Source of the DNA: Marinobacter caseinilyticus | GTDB lineage: Bacteria; Pseudomonadota; Gammaproteobacteria; Pseudomonadales; Oleiphilaceae | Assembly: GCF_011074955.1 (NCBI RefSeq) | Contig: NZ_WUQJ01000012.1 | Coordinates: 1 to 64,000 of the forward strand | Direction: 5' to 3' | DNA: 64,000 nt | Shown here: positions 24,888 through 33,977 of the stretch, piece after piece | How positions within the stretch are numbered: the stretch's first letter is position 1 | Layout of the letters: each line of letters starts with the position of its first letter | Translations under genes and position numbers: made by a program | Notes under the pieces: model-generated | The model's database searches: none | Told to the model about the DNA's origin: nothing | Seen by the model: only the letters and a program-made list of their open reading frames with translations

Positions 24888-27530
24888 ATGCAGAACATAG
24901 TACGGTCATGGGGTGTAGCAGCACTTTTTTCGGGTGCCCTGGTCGGTTGTGGTGGCGGTGGCGGGTCGGGTGCTGCTGACGTGGCGGATGATCTCAGCGG
25001 TACGATCACCATTGAAAGCCGAACCCGGGTGGACTCTGATACCGCTGACGATGCCCGCCTGGGACTGGCGATCGGAAACAGCCCCAACGATGAGCGCCCG
25101 GGCAGTGCGTCGCAGGGGCTGCCCGGGACCGGAATTTTTGGTGGTTATGTCAGTGCGATTTCAGGTACCTATCCAGCATCGGGTTATCCGTTTGTAGCCG
25201 ATTCGGAGGATTTGGTCAGCACACGATTGTCACCAGGGGACCGCGTCGCCCTGCAAGTCTTTGACGCGGACCCGAGTTTTGCGTCACCCAATATCCGCTT
25301 TTCGATCAATACAGGCTCCGCGGAACTGTGCGACAGCACATGCCAGAACGATCCCTCCTATTTATACGTCCATGAGTCGAGTTCGCCCGTGGATGTCACC
25401 ATTGCCATTGGCGCGGAGTCCGGCGGCCCGGCGCGCTATGTGCTGACGGTGACCGCGGAAGGCTCGACGGCCAGCACCAATCTCGCCTACGGACAAGCTG
25501 ACTTTCTGGTGGACGAAGCCGTGGTGATTGCCGGTACGTCCCTGGCGGGGCCGTCTGCCAGTGCCACCGGCATGGCCTCGGCCTTGTCGGCCAGCAATGC
25601 CCGGGCGCTGGGCAACGGCAGCTGGCACCTGCGCAGAACGCCGCCGTTGTTGGCCCGGCGTTATTCGGTCGCCGAGCGCAACGCCGCCATGCAACAGACC
25701 TTGGCGTGGATTCGAACCCTGCAGGAGCGAGCCGATGTGGTGTCGGCCGGACCCAATTACCTTTACGAAGCGCAGGCCATCGACCCGAGCAACGACCCGC
25801 TCTATAGCCTGCAATGGCATTACCCACTGATCAATTTACCGCTGGCGTGGCAACTGGCGCCCAATGGCGGGCAGGGAGTCGGCGTCGCGGTGCTCGATAC
25901 TGGGTTGTTCAGTGCCTCACCCGGAACCTATGGCAACTGGCACCCGGATCTCGACGCCAATGTGGTGGCTCTGGATTCGGGACGCACACTGGATTTCGTC
26001 ACCGGGGCGCTCGACATCGACAGCGAGGATGTTGGCGCTCGAGACGGCAATCCGGCCGACCCTGGTGATGGCCAGCAGCAGAGCAGCAGTTTCCATGGTA
26101 CCCATGTGGCCGGCATTGTCAGCGGCGTCGATAACACGACGGGCATCGTGGGTGTGGCGCCTCAATCGACGTTGTATCCCGTGCGGGTGCTGGGCAAGGG
26201 TGGCGTGGGCTCCTCCAGCGATCTGATCGCTGGGTTGAACTGGGCGGCCTCTGACCCAGGTATCCATGCGATTAACCTGAGCCTCGGGGGGTTAGGGCCG
26301 GACCCCGTGCTAAAGAACGCCATCGACACCGCATTCGGCAACGGCAAACTGGTGGTGGCCGCGGCCGGTAATCAGGGCTCCAGTAACCTGACGTACCCGG
26401 CGGCGTTCGAGAACGTGATTGGCGTGGGTGCAGTGGACGCCGGCCGGCGACGGGCGTCCTACTCCAATTTTGGCGGCTCGGTGGATGTGGTCGCGCCCGG
26501 GGGCGATGCCAGCCGCGATGCCAATAACGATGGCAATGCGGACGTGGTGATCAGTGCCTGGGGCGAAGACGCCGATAATACCTTTGTGCCGCGCTACACC
26601 GGTTTGCAGGGTACCTCGATGGCAGCCCCCCATGTGGCGGGCGTCTATGCGCTGATGAAAGACGCGGCCCAGAGTACCGGCGAGCCCATGACACCGGGCC
26701 GGTTTCAATCGCTACTGCGGGCTGGCGAGTTAACGGACAATGTCGGCAATGTGACGGAGTACGGCAACGGCTTGATCAACGCGGTCAAATCGGTCAATGC
26801 GGCGCTCAACGGAGCCTCGGTCACCCTGTTGTCCTCGGAGCCTTCGGCGCTGCAGTTCTCGGACTCGGCGTTTTCCCAGTCCTTTGTACTGGAGGTGTTT
26901 CCCGCGGACGGTTCGGTCTTGATCAGTGGCGTCACCTCGCCAAGCTGGCTGTCGGTTGCGCCGGAACCGTCCGGTGCGCCCACGGCGCAAACCATCACCG
27001 CAACCCTGGACACAACCGGGCTGGCGGCGGACGCTGAACTGCGTGACGTTATCAGCGTTGCCTATCAGGCAGACGGGGCGGACAAAATCCTCGATATCCC
27101 GGTTCGCTTGCAGCTTGGTAACGAGTCGGGTAACCGCGATGCCGGGCGCCACTATGTGCTGTTGCTGAATTCGGAAGACCCGGATGCACAGGCCATGCAG
27201 CAGGTGGTTGAAGCAACCGATGGGCGCTACCGCTTTGCCTTCCCCGAGGTTGCCGCCGGTCGGTATTTCCTGGTGGCCGGGTCGGATACCGACAACAACG
27301 GCTTTATCTGCGAGACTGGGGAGGCTTGTGCGGAATATCCGGTGAATGGTTTGCCTGAATTGATTTCCCTTGGTGAGCAGTCAGTCACTGGTGTAACCAT
27401 TAGCACGAGCTTCCGCCGGCCCACCATCACGGCGATGGGCCTGCCAAGGATTGGGTTTGAAGGCTACCCGGTTAACACCAAATTTTCCGATACCAACGAC
27501 GGTGATCGTCAGAAAGAGGTTTCTAAATGA
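24888..27530 (+). CDS. subtilisin-like (S8) serine protease, lipoprotein
   Basis: An 880-residue protease with a lipoprotein signal: a hydrophobic stretch followed by the lipobox LVGC (Cys21) and a glycine-rich linker. A prodomain-like region (about 50-300) is followed by the S8 catalytic domain with Asp337 (VGVAVLDTG), His403 (FHGTHVAG), the oxyanion Asn in AAAGNQGSS, and Ser577 (GTSMAAPHVAG). A C-terminal beta-rich region (about 645-870) includes a segment rich in Asp, Asn and Gly (SDTDNNGF). The protein should sit on the outer membrane or face the periplasm. GTG at 24882 is an alternative start. Its stop overlaps the start of the PrcB-like gene. Confidence 0.92.
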   Translation: MQNIVRSWGVAALFSGALVGCGGGGGSGAADVADDLSGTITIESRTRVDSDTADDARLGLAIGNSPNDERPGSASQGLPGTGIFGGYVSAISGTYPASGYPFVADSEDLVSTRLSPGDRVALQVFDADPSFASPNIRFSINTGSAELCDSTCQNDPSYLYVHESSSPVDVTIAIGAESGGPARYVLTVTAEGSTASTNLAYGQADFLVDEAVVIAGTSLAGPSASATGMASALSASNARALGNGSWHLRRTPPLLARRYSVAERNAAMQQTLAWIRTLQERADVVSAGPNYLYEAQAIDPSNDPLYSLQWHYPLINLPLAWQLAPNGGQGVGVAVLDTGLFSASPGTYGNWHPDLDANVVALDSGRTLDFVTGALDIDSEDVGARDGNPADPGDGQQQSSSFHGTHVAGIVSGVDNTTGIVGVAPQSTLYPVRVLGKGGVGSSSDLIAGLNWAASDPGIHAINLSLGGLGPDPVLKNAIDTAFGNGKLVVAAAGNQGSSNLTYPAAFENVIGVGAVDAGRRRASYSNFGGSVDVVAPGGDASRDANNDGNADVVISAWGEDADNTFVPRYTGLQGTSMAAPHVAGVYALMKDAAQSTGEPMTPGRFQSLLRAGELTDNVGNVTEYGNGLINAVKSVNAALNGASVTLLSSEPSALQFSDSAFSQSFVLEVFPADGSVLISGVTSPSWLSVAPEPSGAPTAQTITATLDTTGLAADAELRDVISVAYQADGADKILDIPVRLQLGNESGNRDAGRHYVLLLNSEDPDAQAMQQVVEATDGRYRFAFPEVAAGRYFLVAGSDTDNNGFICETGEACAEYPVNGLPELISLGEQSVTGVTISTSFRRPTITAMGLPRIGFEGYPVNTKFSDTNDGDRQKEVSK

Positions 27531-28018
27531 GTTTGTTTTACCGCACCCTGCTGCCTTCAATGGCTGCTGTGATACTGCTTGCCGGGTGTGCCGGAAGTCC
27601 CAAAGAGACCGATCAAGGCGCGCCTTTAGCGCGGCAGCTGACGGCATCCGATCATTGCGGCCTGACCAGGCCAGGGCTGGTCTATCTGGACAGTCTCAAA
27701 GCCCAGCAAGCCTACAGCTCGTTAAACGGCCAGATGTTCAGCTTTGCCGCGGCGGACAATCTTGATTTCAGTCGCGAGCACTTATTGGTGGTGGCGTTGG
27801 GCAATAAGCCCACGGGTGGCTATGGCTTGACGTTGGAATCGGCGTCGTACCAAGACGAGTCCCTGGTGATAACCGCCAAACTCCGGCAGCCGCCCGCGGG
27901 CGCTGCCGTTACCCAGGTGCTGACAACGCCGTGCGTGGTGCTGGCCATTGCCGCCGAAGGCTGGGGAAACATCAAAGTTCAGGGCCATGGCCTCACGACC
28001 ATGACCCGCGCGCGCTAG
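27527..28018 (+). CDS. PrcB-like lipoprotein, presumed partner of the protease
   Basis: A 163-residue lipoprotein (lipobox LAGC, Cys21) whose C-terminal half, about 84-155 (LLVVALGNKPTGGYGLTLES ... CVVLAIAAEGWGNIKV), resembles the PrcB C-terminal domain. The best known PrcB is a lipoprotein of the Treponema dentilisin complex, where it associates with the subtilisin-like protease PrtP. Here the gene overlaps a subtilisin-like lipoprotein gene by ATGA, so a complex between the two is a reasonable inference. The domain also has a GGYxL turn reminiscent of protease inhibitors, so inhibition is an alternative. Confidence 0.78.
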   Translation: MSLFYRTLLPSMAAVILLAGCAGSPKETDQGAPLARQLTASDHCGLTRPGLVYLDSLKAQQAYSSLNGQMFSFAAADNLDFSREHLLVVALGNKPTGGYGLTLESASYQDESLVITAKLRQPPAGAAVTQVLTTPCVVLAIAAEGWGNIKVQGHGLTTMTRAR

Positions 28019-28062
28019 AGGGTGTGTTCCGGGGAACGTGGCCGCCACGCACAAAACAACCG

Positions 28063-28090
28063 TTGATCTTTGTCTCCGAATCCCTAAGCT
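28063..28090 (+). promoter_or_regulatory. weak candidate parE promoter
   Basis: TTGATC (28063-28068) and TAAGCT (28085-28090) are spaced by 16 bases and lie 46 bases before the parE start. The -10 match is poor, so this is tentative. Confidence 0.3.
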
Positions 28091-28135
28091 ATGGGCCTGT
28101 TCTTAAGACAACCGCCCGGGAGTGCCCGTACGCCT

Positions 28136-30031
28136 ATGAGCCAGAAACTATACAACGCTGATGCCATTGAAGTCCTGACGGGCCTCGATCCGGTGCGTAA
28201 GCGCCCTGGTATGTATACCGACACCAGTCGCCCCAACCACTTGGCCCAGGAAGTGATTGATAACAGTGTCGATGAGGCTCTGGCCGGCCATGCCCGGCGC
28301 ATTGACGTCGTGGTCTACGGTGATGGCTCACTCAGCGTGGAAGATGACGGCCGCGGTATGCCGGTGGATATGCATAAAGAAGAGGGCGTACCGGGGGTAG
28401 AACTGATACTGACCCGGCTGCATGCGGGCGGCAAATTTTCGGAGGGCAATTACAGCTATTCCGGTGGTCTTCACGGTGTGGGCGTGTCCGTGGTCAATGC
28501 CTTGTCGTCGCATCTGGAAGTCACCATCAAGCGTGATGGTCAACTGCATCGCATGACATTCGCCAACGGCGACAAAGCCAGTGAGCTGGAAGTCATCGAT
28601 ACGGTGGGTAAGCGCAACACCGGCACTCGCATCAAATTTATGCCTGATTCCGGGTATTTTGACAGCGCCAAATTCTCGATCAGTCGACTGCGTCATAATC
28701 TGCGTGCCAAGGCCGTGCTGTGCCCGGGTTTGACCGTGACCTTTACCCAGGAACAGACCGGTGAGCGCGATGAATGGTGTTATGAGGGCGGTTTGAGGGA
28801 TTACCTCAAAACCGCTTTGGCGGATATCGAAGTCATACCATTGGAGCCGTTCACGGGAGAGTTTTCAGGCAATAAAGAAGAAGTGCATTGGGCCATACAG
28901 TGGCTTCCCGAAGGCGGCGAAGCCATCATGGAAAGTTATGTGAACCTGATTCCAACCGCACAGGGCGGCACCCACACCAATGGCTTGCGTACGGGCCTGC
29001 TGGAAGCCATGCGGGAATTTTGTGAGTTCCGCAGCCTGTTGCCACGGGGTGTGAAGCTGTCACCGGAAGACATCTGGGAGCGCTGCAGCTATGTGTTGTC
29101 GTTCAAGATGCAGGACCCGCAATTTTCTGGCCAAACCAAGGAGCGCCTGTCGTCCCGTGAGGCCGCCGCGTTTGTTTCCGGTGTGGTGAAGGATTCCTTT
29201 AGCCTGTGGCTGAATCAGCACACCGCTGTCGCGGAAGCGCTGGCGGAATTCATTATCAGCAACGCCCAGCGCCGTCTGCGAGCCAGCAAAAAAGTGGCGC
29301 GCAAAAAAATCACGTCCGGCCCCGCCCTGCCGGGAAAACTGGCGGATTGTTCCGGTGCCGATACCTCACGTTCGGAGTTGTTTCTGGTCGAAGGTGATTC
29401 CGCCGGCGGGTCAGCAAAACAGGCCCGTGACCGGGAATTCCAGGCCGTTATGCCTTTGCGGGGTAAAATTCTGAATACCTGGGAAGTGGATTCGGGTGAA
29501 ATCCTCGCGTCCCAGGAAGTCCACGATATTGCCGTGGCCATTGGCGTTGACCCGGCCTCTGATGCCTTCGATGGCCTGCGGTACAACAAAATTTGTATTC
29601 TCGCCGACGCGGATTCGGATGGATTGCACATTGCCACCTTGCTGTGCGCCCTGTTCGTAAAACATTTCCGGCCCCTGGTTCAGGCCGGTCATGTGTTTGT
29701 GGCCATGCCCCCGCTGTATCGGGTCGATCTGGGTAAGGAAACCTTTTACGCCCTTGATGAACATGAAAAACAGGGCATTCTTGACCGCATCGCGGCAGAA
29801 AACAAAAAAGGCAAGCTGTCGGTGACCCGGTTCAAAGGCCTGGGTGAAATGAACCCGCTTCAACTCAGGGAAACCACCATGGCACCGGACACGCGCCGAC
29901 TGGTGATGCTGACCCTGGAAGACGGTGACGACACCGATGAGTGCATGGACATGTTGCTGGGCAAGAAGCGGGCACCGGACCGCCGGGCCTGGCTGGAAGC
30001 CTACGGCAATATGGCGGACGTGGCTGGCTGA
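28136..30031 (+). CDS. parE: DNA topoisomerase IV subunit B
   Basis: The ATPase subunit of topoisomerase IV, which decatenates daughter chromosomes together with ParC. The 631-residue protein has the GHKL ATPase motifs VIDNSVDEALAGH and DGRGMPVD, the GGLHGVGVSVVNALS loop, and the Toprim motif EGDSAGG with the metal-binding DADSDG further on. The start at 28136 (MSQKLYNADAIEVL) is chosen over a frame opening 45 bases upstream because it matches the family start. Its partner parC lies 7.7 kb downstream in the same orientation. Confidence 0.96.
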   Translation: MSQKLYNADAIEVLTGLDPVRKRPGMYTDTSRPNHLAQEVIDNSVDEALAGHARRIDVVVYGDGSLSVEDDGRGMPVDMHKEEGVPGVELILTRLHAGGKFSEGNYSYSGGLHGVGVSVVNALSSHLEVTIKRDGQLHRMTFANGDKASELEVIDTVGKRNTGTRIKFMPDSGYFDSAKFSISRLRHNLRAKAVLCPGLTVTFTQEQTGERDEWCYEGGLRDYLKTALADIEVIPLEPFTGEFSGNKEEVHWAIQWLPEGGEAIMESYVNLIPTAQGGTHTNGLRTGLLEAMREFCEFRSLLPRGVKLSPEDIWERCSYVLSFKMQDPQFSGQTKERLSSREAAAFVSGVVKDSFSLWLNQHTAVAEALAEFIISNAQRRLRASKKVARKKITSGPALPGKLADCSGADTSRSELFLVEGDSAGGSAKQARDREFQAVMPLRGKILNTWEVDSGEILASQEVHDIAVAIGVDPASDAFDGLRYNKICILADADSDGLHIATLLCALFVKHFRPLVQAGHVFVAMPPLYRVDLGKETFYALDEHEKQGILDRIAAENKKGKLSVTRFKGLGEMNPLQLRETTMAPDTRRLVMLTLEDGDDTDECMDMLLGKKRAPDRRAWLEAYGNMADVAG

Positions 30032-30075
30032 TGCGGACCCGGTGAGCGCTGTCTGCAGGCACGGCAGCGCAAGTG

Positions 30076-30100
30076 GCCGTCTCCCTGTGGGGACGGCTTT
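30076..30100 (+). terminator. candidate terminator after parE
   Basis: GCCGTCTCC and GGGGACGGC pair (one G-T wobble) around a CTGT loop, followed by only three T. Placed 45 bases after the parE stop. Confidence 0.5.
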
Positions 30101-30252
30101 CGCCGCGGAATGTTCGTGCAGACGCTGAAGGTCCCTCAGTCATCGTGCCCCTGTTAGGTTATTCTTTTTAAAGCTTTCAAAAGCATTCTTTATTCTTTCT
30201 GTGTCTCCCGAAAGTTCGATATGCTGCGCCCCTTTGACTACGAGTAATTCGA

Positions 30253-32028
30253 ATGGAATGGCAGGGGTGGTTTTCTCTGAGTTTGGCGGGCGCGGCACTC
30301 CTGTTAATGAGTGTCGGGCGGTTTGGTCCCCACCTGGTCATGATGGGTGTGCTCGTTATACTAAGTGCCAGCGGTATTCTTGATTCCTCCCAGGCGTTAG
30401 CCGGTTTCAGTAACAGTGGCCTGATCACCGTCGTGGCAATGTTTGTTGTGGCGGCGGGTATCCATCACTCCGGCGGTGTCGATTTGCTGGTGCATCATTT
30501 GTTGAGAAATCCTCGCACGGTACGCAGCGCCCAGGCGCGCATTGCGTTTCCGGTTGCCTTGCTGAGCGGCTTCCTGAACAACACGCCGGTGGTCGCCACC
30601 ATGATCCCCGCGGTGCATGCCTGGTCCCGAAAGATTGGTATCGCGCCCTCTAAGTTGATGATTCCTCTGAGCTACTCAGCCATTCTTGGGGGCACTCTGA
30701 CACTGATCGGCACCAGCACCAATCTGGTGGTCAACGGCCAGTATCAGGACCTGACAGGCGAGGAAGGCTTCTCTATATTTTCGATCACGGCAGTGGGGCT
30801 GCCCGTGGCGATTATCGGGTTATTCATCATGCTGGTGTTTCTGCCGCGATGGCTGCCGGATCGCAAGGACCAGCAAAAATTTGGCGCCATGCGCGAATTC
30901 ACCCTGGAGGTGGCGGTCGCACTGGACGGTCCATTGGTGGGCAAGACCGTTGGCGAGGCCGGCCTGAGGGAGCTTGAAAGACTGTATCTGGTGGAGATTG
31001 AACGTGACGGCAGCGTCGTTACGGCCGTGCCGTCGGAAGAGCGTCTGCGCGGAGGAGACCGTCTGGTTTTTGCTGGCGACACCCAGGCGATCTCCGATCT
31101 GCTGCGTATCAACGGCATTGTGCCATCCGTACACGATGATGAGCCCAGCCTCAGTAAAGATCGGGCTGAGCGGCGATTGGTGGAAGCCGCACTGTCACCA
31201 CAGTCGGATGTGCTCGGGTTAACCATTCGGGACGCCCGGTTTCGCGACCGTTATGGCGCAGTGGTGTTGGCGGTGGCCCGGGGGGGCGAGCGTGTCTCGG
31301 GCAACCTCGGCAATATTCGCCTGAAAACCGGTGATGTGCTGTTACTGGAAGCCCGGCCAGCCTTCGTGAGTCGGCAGCGTTATGCCAAAGATTTTCTATT
31401 AATCAACGATCTCGAAACCGAAACACCGCGTCACGACCGGGCCTACTTGTCCTGGGGCATTCTGTTGGTGCTGGTGGCGGCCGCGGCCGGTGGCTTGTTG
31501 AGCATGCTCAATGCCGCATTGATGGGCGCAGCGCTGATGATCCTGAGCGGGTGCTGTTCGGTCGGGCAGGCGCAAAAAGCCGTGGACGTGCCAGTGATTC
31601 TAACCATTGCCGCCTCATTCGCACTGGGCGCCGCGCTTGAAGCGACCGGTGCCGCGGGTTTTGCAGCCAGGTCCATTCTGCTGCTGAGCGATGGCCATGC
31701 GGTGGTGACGTTGTTGCTGGTGTATTTTTCAGTGTCAGTACTGACCGAGGTGGTCACTAATAACGCCGCCGCCGTGTTGGTCCTGCCGGTGGTCTTGTCG
31801 ATGACGACCGCAATGAATGCGCCGGCGGAGCCCTTCGTGATTGCGGTCATGATGGCGGCGTCCGCCAGTTTTGCGACCCCGTTAGGCTACCAGACCAACA
31901 TGATGGTGTTCGGCCCAGGCGGTTATCGATTTATGGATTTTATTCGCGTTGGCGTGCCCATGAACCTGGTCATCGGGTCCGTGACAGTGGTTGTGATATC
32001 GGTTGTGTACGGTATTCCCTTCGCCTGA
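30253..32028 (+). CDS. SLC13-family permease with two RCK_C/TrkA-C domains
   Basis: A 591-residue membrane transporter of the divalent anion:sodium symporter superfamily. The two membrane halves (about 1-200 and 400-591) each contain the family's Asn-Thr turn: LSGFLNNTPVVATMIP and TEVVTNNAAAVLVLP. Between them lie two soluble RCK_C domains (about 215-290 and 300-385), as in the SdcS/YbiR-like sulfate or dicarboxylate carriers of bacteria. The substrate is unknown. No partner gene is adjacent. Confidence 0.88.
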   Translation: MEWQGWFSLSLAGAALLLMSVGRFGPHLVMMGVLVILSASGILDSSQALAGFSNSGLITVVAMFVVAAGIHHSGGVDLLVHHLLRNPRTVRSAQARIAFPVALLSGFLNNTPVVATMIPAVHAWSRKIGIAPSKLMIPLSYSAILGGTLTLIGTSTNLVVNGQYQDLTGEEGFSIFSITAVGLPVAIIGLFIMLVFLPRWLPDRKDQQKFGAMREFTLEVAVALDGPLVGKTVGEAGLRELERLYLVEIERDGSVVTAVPSEERLRGGDRLVFAGDTQAISDLLRINGIVPSVHDDEPSLSKDRAERRLVEAALSPQSDVLGLTIRDARFRDRYGAVVLAVARGGERVSGNLGNIRLKTGDVLLLEARPAFVSRQRYAKDFLLINDLETETPRHDRAYLSWGILLVLVAAAAGGLLSMLNAALMGAALMILSGCCSVGQAQKAVDVPVILTIAASFALGAALEATGAAGFAARSILLLSDGHAVVTLLLVYFSVSVLTEVVTNNAAAVLVLPVVLSMTTAMNAPAEPFVIAVMMAASASFATPLGYQTNMMVFGPGGYRFMDFIRVGVPMNLVIGSVTVVVISVVYGIPFA

Positions 32029-32087
32029 TCGTGCTTTGGCTGGCTGCAGGGATTGTGGTGTGCCCGCCATCAATTGCCAGTGGCGTA

Positions 32088-33356
32088 CTACTGGGCCAGC
32101 ACATCACAGCAAAGCACGCGCAGGGCACCTTGCTGGTAATAGGCAAGGGACAACGTCACACACATGTGGGCTCCTGCAATCGACAGGTAGGGACGTGTGA
32201 CGTGGATGTGATCGGGTTGGGCAAGGGCCTGCTTCAGGTACTGTTGGCGGTACCAGTCGGCACTGACGGTGTTTTCAAGTGGACGAAAGCGCGGGTCGAG
32301 TGTGTTGGCAATGGAGCGGGAGATCAGTGTTTTCTCGACCTGAACGCCACTGGCATCAATCAGGTAGCATCGTGATACCGAGTGGTGCCCCAGCAGTTCA
32401 ACGCAGCTTTGCTCAAGGTTGTTGCCAAACCTGAGTTTGTTGACGGCACTCTGGAAGTAGCTGCTGAAAAAGTCAGTGATCTGTTGGGTTGGGTCCAGTT
32501 GGACGCGGCTCCTGCTTTTGTAGTCGGTCAGCAGCTGTTCAAGGTTGGTGCCGACGGTGGTCATCTCCTGCAGCTCAATGCTGGGCCGACTGAAGTAGAA
32601 CCCCTGCACAAAATCCACACCGGCATCGATGGCAATCATTGCTTGATCTTTCGTTTCAACCCCTTCCAGCAATACCAGGCAGCCAGACTGATGGAGTAGC
32701 GAGGCAATACCGTTGAGAATCTGGCGTGCTTTTTTGTCCGCTGTGGCTCGCGTGAGCAACGTTCTGTCAAGCTTGACGATGTCGGGTGAGAGATTCCAGA
32801 CACGCTCGAAATTGGAATGGCCCGCGCCGAAGTCGTCGATGGCGGTGAGGCAACCGAGCTGCTGGTAGTAAGCGACCGTATCCCGAAGTTGCTGGGAGTC
32901 GTCGGTGGGTTGTTCAACAATTTCGACCACAATCCGATGGGGTGGTAAGCCGGTTTGCCTGAGCAACTTGCCAAAAAAGGAGTCACATTGCCGGCCATTG
33001 GCGACCACTTTGGGCGAGATGTTCAAGAACAGCCAATTGATCTGGTCGTCCAGCGCCGAATAATTTTTAACATGGAGATAGCGACACAGCCGATCAAGTA
33101 ATACGTTTTCGGGTTCACTGGTCGGTAACTGAAATAAATGCAGCGGCAGAACGCTGGAATTGTCGTTATCAAAAGCGCGGATGAGTGCTTCGTAGCCAAC
33201 TACCCGTTTGTGGGAAATACTAAAAATCGGTTGTAAAGCGGTTCTGAGGGTCAGGCCCTGGAAGCTTGCGCTCCAGCCGTGCTCGTGCTCGGTCAACATT
33301 GGGCTGAGAAGGTCGAATTCAGGGTCTGCCATTCGATCAGGCAAGTATTTTGACAT
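32088..33356 (-). CDS. EAL-domain c-di-GMP phosphodiesterase
   Basis: A 422-residue soluble protein with an N-terminal EAL domain (about 30-260) that should hydrolyse c-di-GMP. The catalytic and metal-binding set looks complete: EAL in YEALIRA, Asn in FLNISP, Glu in VEIVEQ, DDFGAG, Lys in VKLD, LEGVE and QGFYFSRP. The C-terminal half (about 270-420) is a separate domain that resembles sensor folds found after EAL domains; it carries no motif I can name. A shorter start at 33332 is possible. It faces away from the cytochrome b561 gene. Confidence 0.88.
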   Translation of the reverse strand: MSKYLPDRMADPEFDLLSPMLTEHEHGWSASFQGLTLRTALQPIFSISHKRVVGYEALIRAFDNDNSSVLPLHLFQLPTSEPENVLLDRLCRYLHVKNYSALDDQINWLFLNISPKVVANGRQCDSFFGKLLRQTGLPPHRIVVEIVEQPTDDSQQLRDTVAYYQQLGCLTAIDDFGAGHSNFERVWNLSPDIVKLDRTLLTRATADKKARQILNGIASLLHQSGCLVLLEGVETKDQAMIAIDAGVDFVQGFYFSRPSIELQEMTTVGTNLEQLLTDYKSRSRVQLDPTQQITDFFSSYFQSAVNKLRFGNNLEQSCVELLGHHSVSRCYLIDASGVQVEKTLISRSIANTLDPRFRPLENTVSADWYRQQYLKQALAQPDHIHVTRPYLSIAGAHMCVTLSLAYYQQGALRVLCCDVLAQ

Positions 33357-33600
33357 AGCTCGGCACTGGAAATGTTGGACGAATTCGCCAGATGACCCTG
33401 CTGGGGGATGGCTATCCAGCCTGGTTTACACTAAATACAGTGGGGTCGTGGTGGTCGGATTGAATGAACACGACCGGGGTAATGATGCCAAATAACCCGA
33501 AATGTTACCAGTGGTTCATGTGTAACTGATTGTAAAGCGCGGGAAAATACGGAAGTGGGTCTTGCTTGCGCTGACCCTGGGGGCGTTGCTTACACGACAA

Positions 33601-33636
33601 AAAAGACCGAGTCAGAACAGGTCTTTTCGGTCTTTT
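33601..33636. terminator. rho-independent terminator with two alternative stems
   Basis: AAAAGACCGA (33601-33610) pairs perfectly with TCGGTCTTTT (33627-33636), and the same left arm can also pair with GGTCTTTT at 33620-33627. On the minus strand the right arm runs into a T6 run, so it best terminates leftward transcription from the small ORF just upstream of it. Confidence 0.75.
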
Positions 33637-33648
33637 GGCAATCGACAA

Positions 33649-33696
33649 TCAGTTGTTGCTGGGTACGACGACGCTTTCGTCAAATTCAACTTCCAT
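33649..33696 (-). CDS. 15-residue small ORF with its own ribosome binding site and terminator
   Basis: The minus strand carries GGGAGAGG, four bases, then ATG and 15 codons encoding MEVEFDESVVVPSNN, followed by TGA. A terminator starts 12 bases later, so the piece looks like a complete short transcription unit of roughly 100-200 nt. I recognise no family. It might be a small regulatory or precursor peptide, a leader peptide for the EAL gene further left, or an sRNA with an incidental ORF. No modifying enzyme for a peptide precursor is adjacent. No convincing promoter can be assigned. Confidence 0.4.
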   Translation of the reverse strand: MEVEFDESVVVPSNN

Positions 33697-33977
33697 TTTG
33701 CCTCTCCCTAATATGAATTCAATTGAATGGGTGCATGTTCGACCTTTCCACCGAGACCGAGATTCCGTCTACCGGTTAAAGCCGGTGTCACCTTACGTAT
33801 GCATTCAGTTTATCATTCCGATGAATCCCCTCAATCCGTAATACCCGTATGCGACAAAAGTCAAGCATCAGTTTTTCTGATCATGCTATCCAAAACATTT
33901 CGATTGGCATTTTAGTCGATGGTTCATACACTTAATTTTTTACGCACCGTGCAGGCAGCACAGGGAGGAATTCGTCC

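Larger units (their letters stand above)
33357..33977. other. 621-base gap holding a tiny ORF and a terminator
   Basis: This gap between the EAL gene and cytochrome b561 has no ordinary gene on either strand. The only supported contents are the 15-codon minus-strand ORF at 33649-33696 and the hairpin at 33601-33636, described separately. A 68-codon plus-strand frame at 33635-33841 has no ribosome binding site and a poor composition. Confidence 0.6.
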
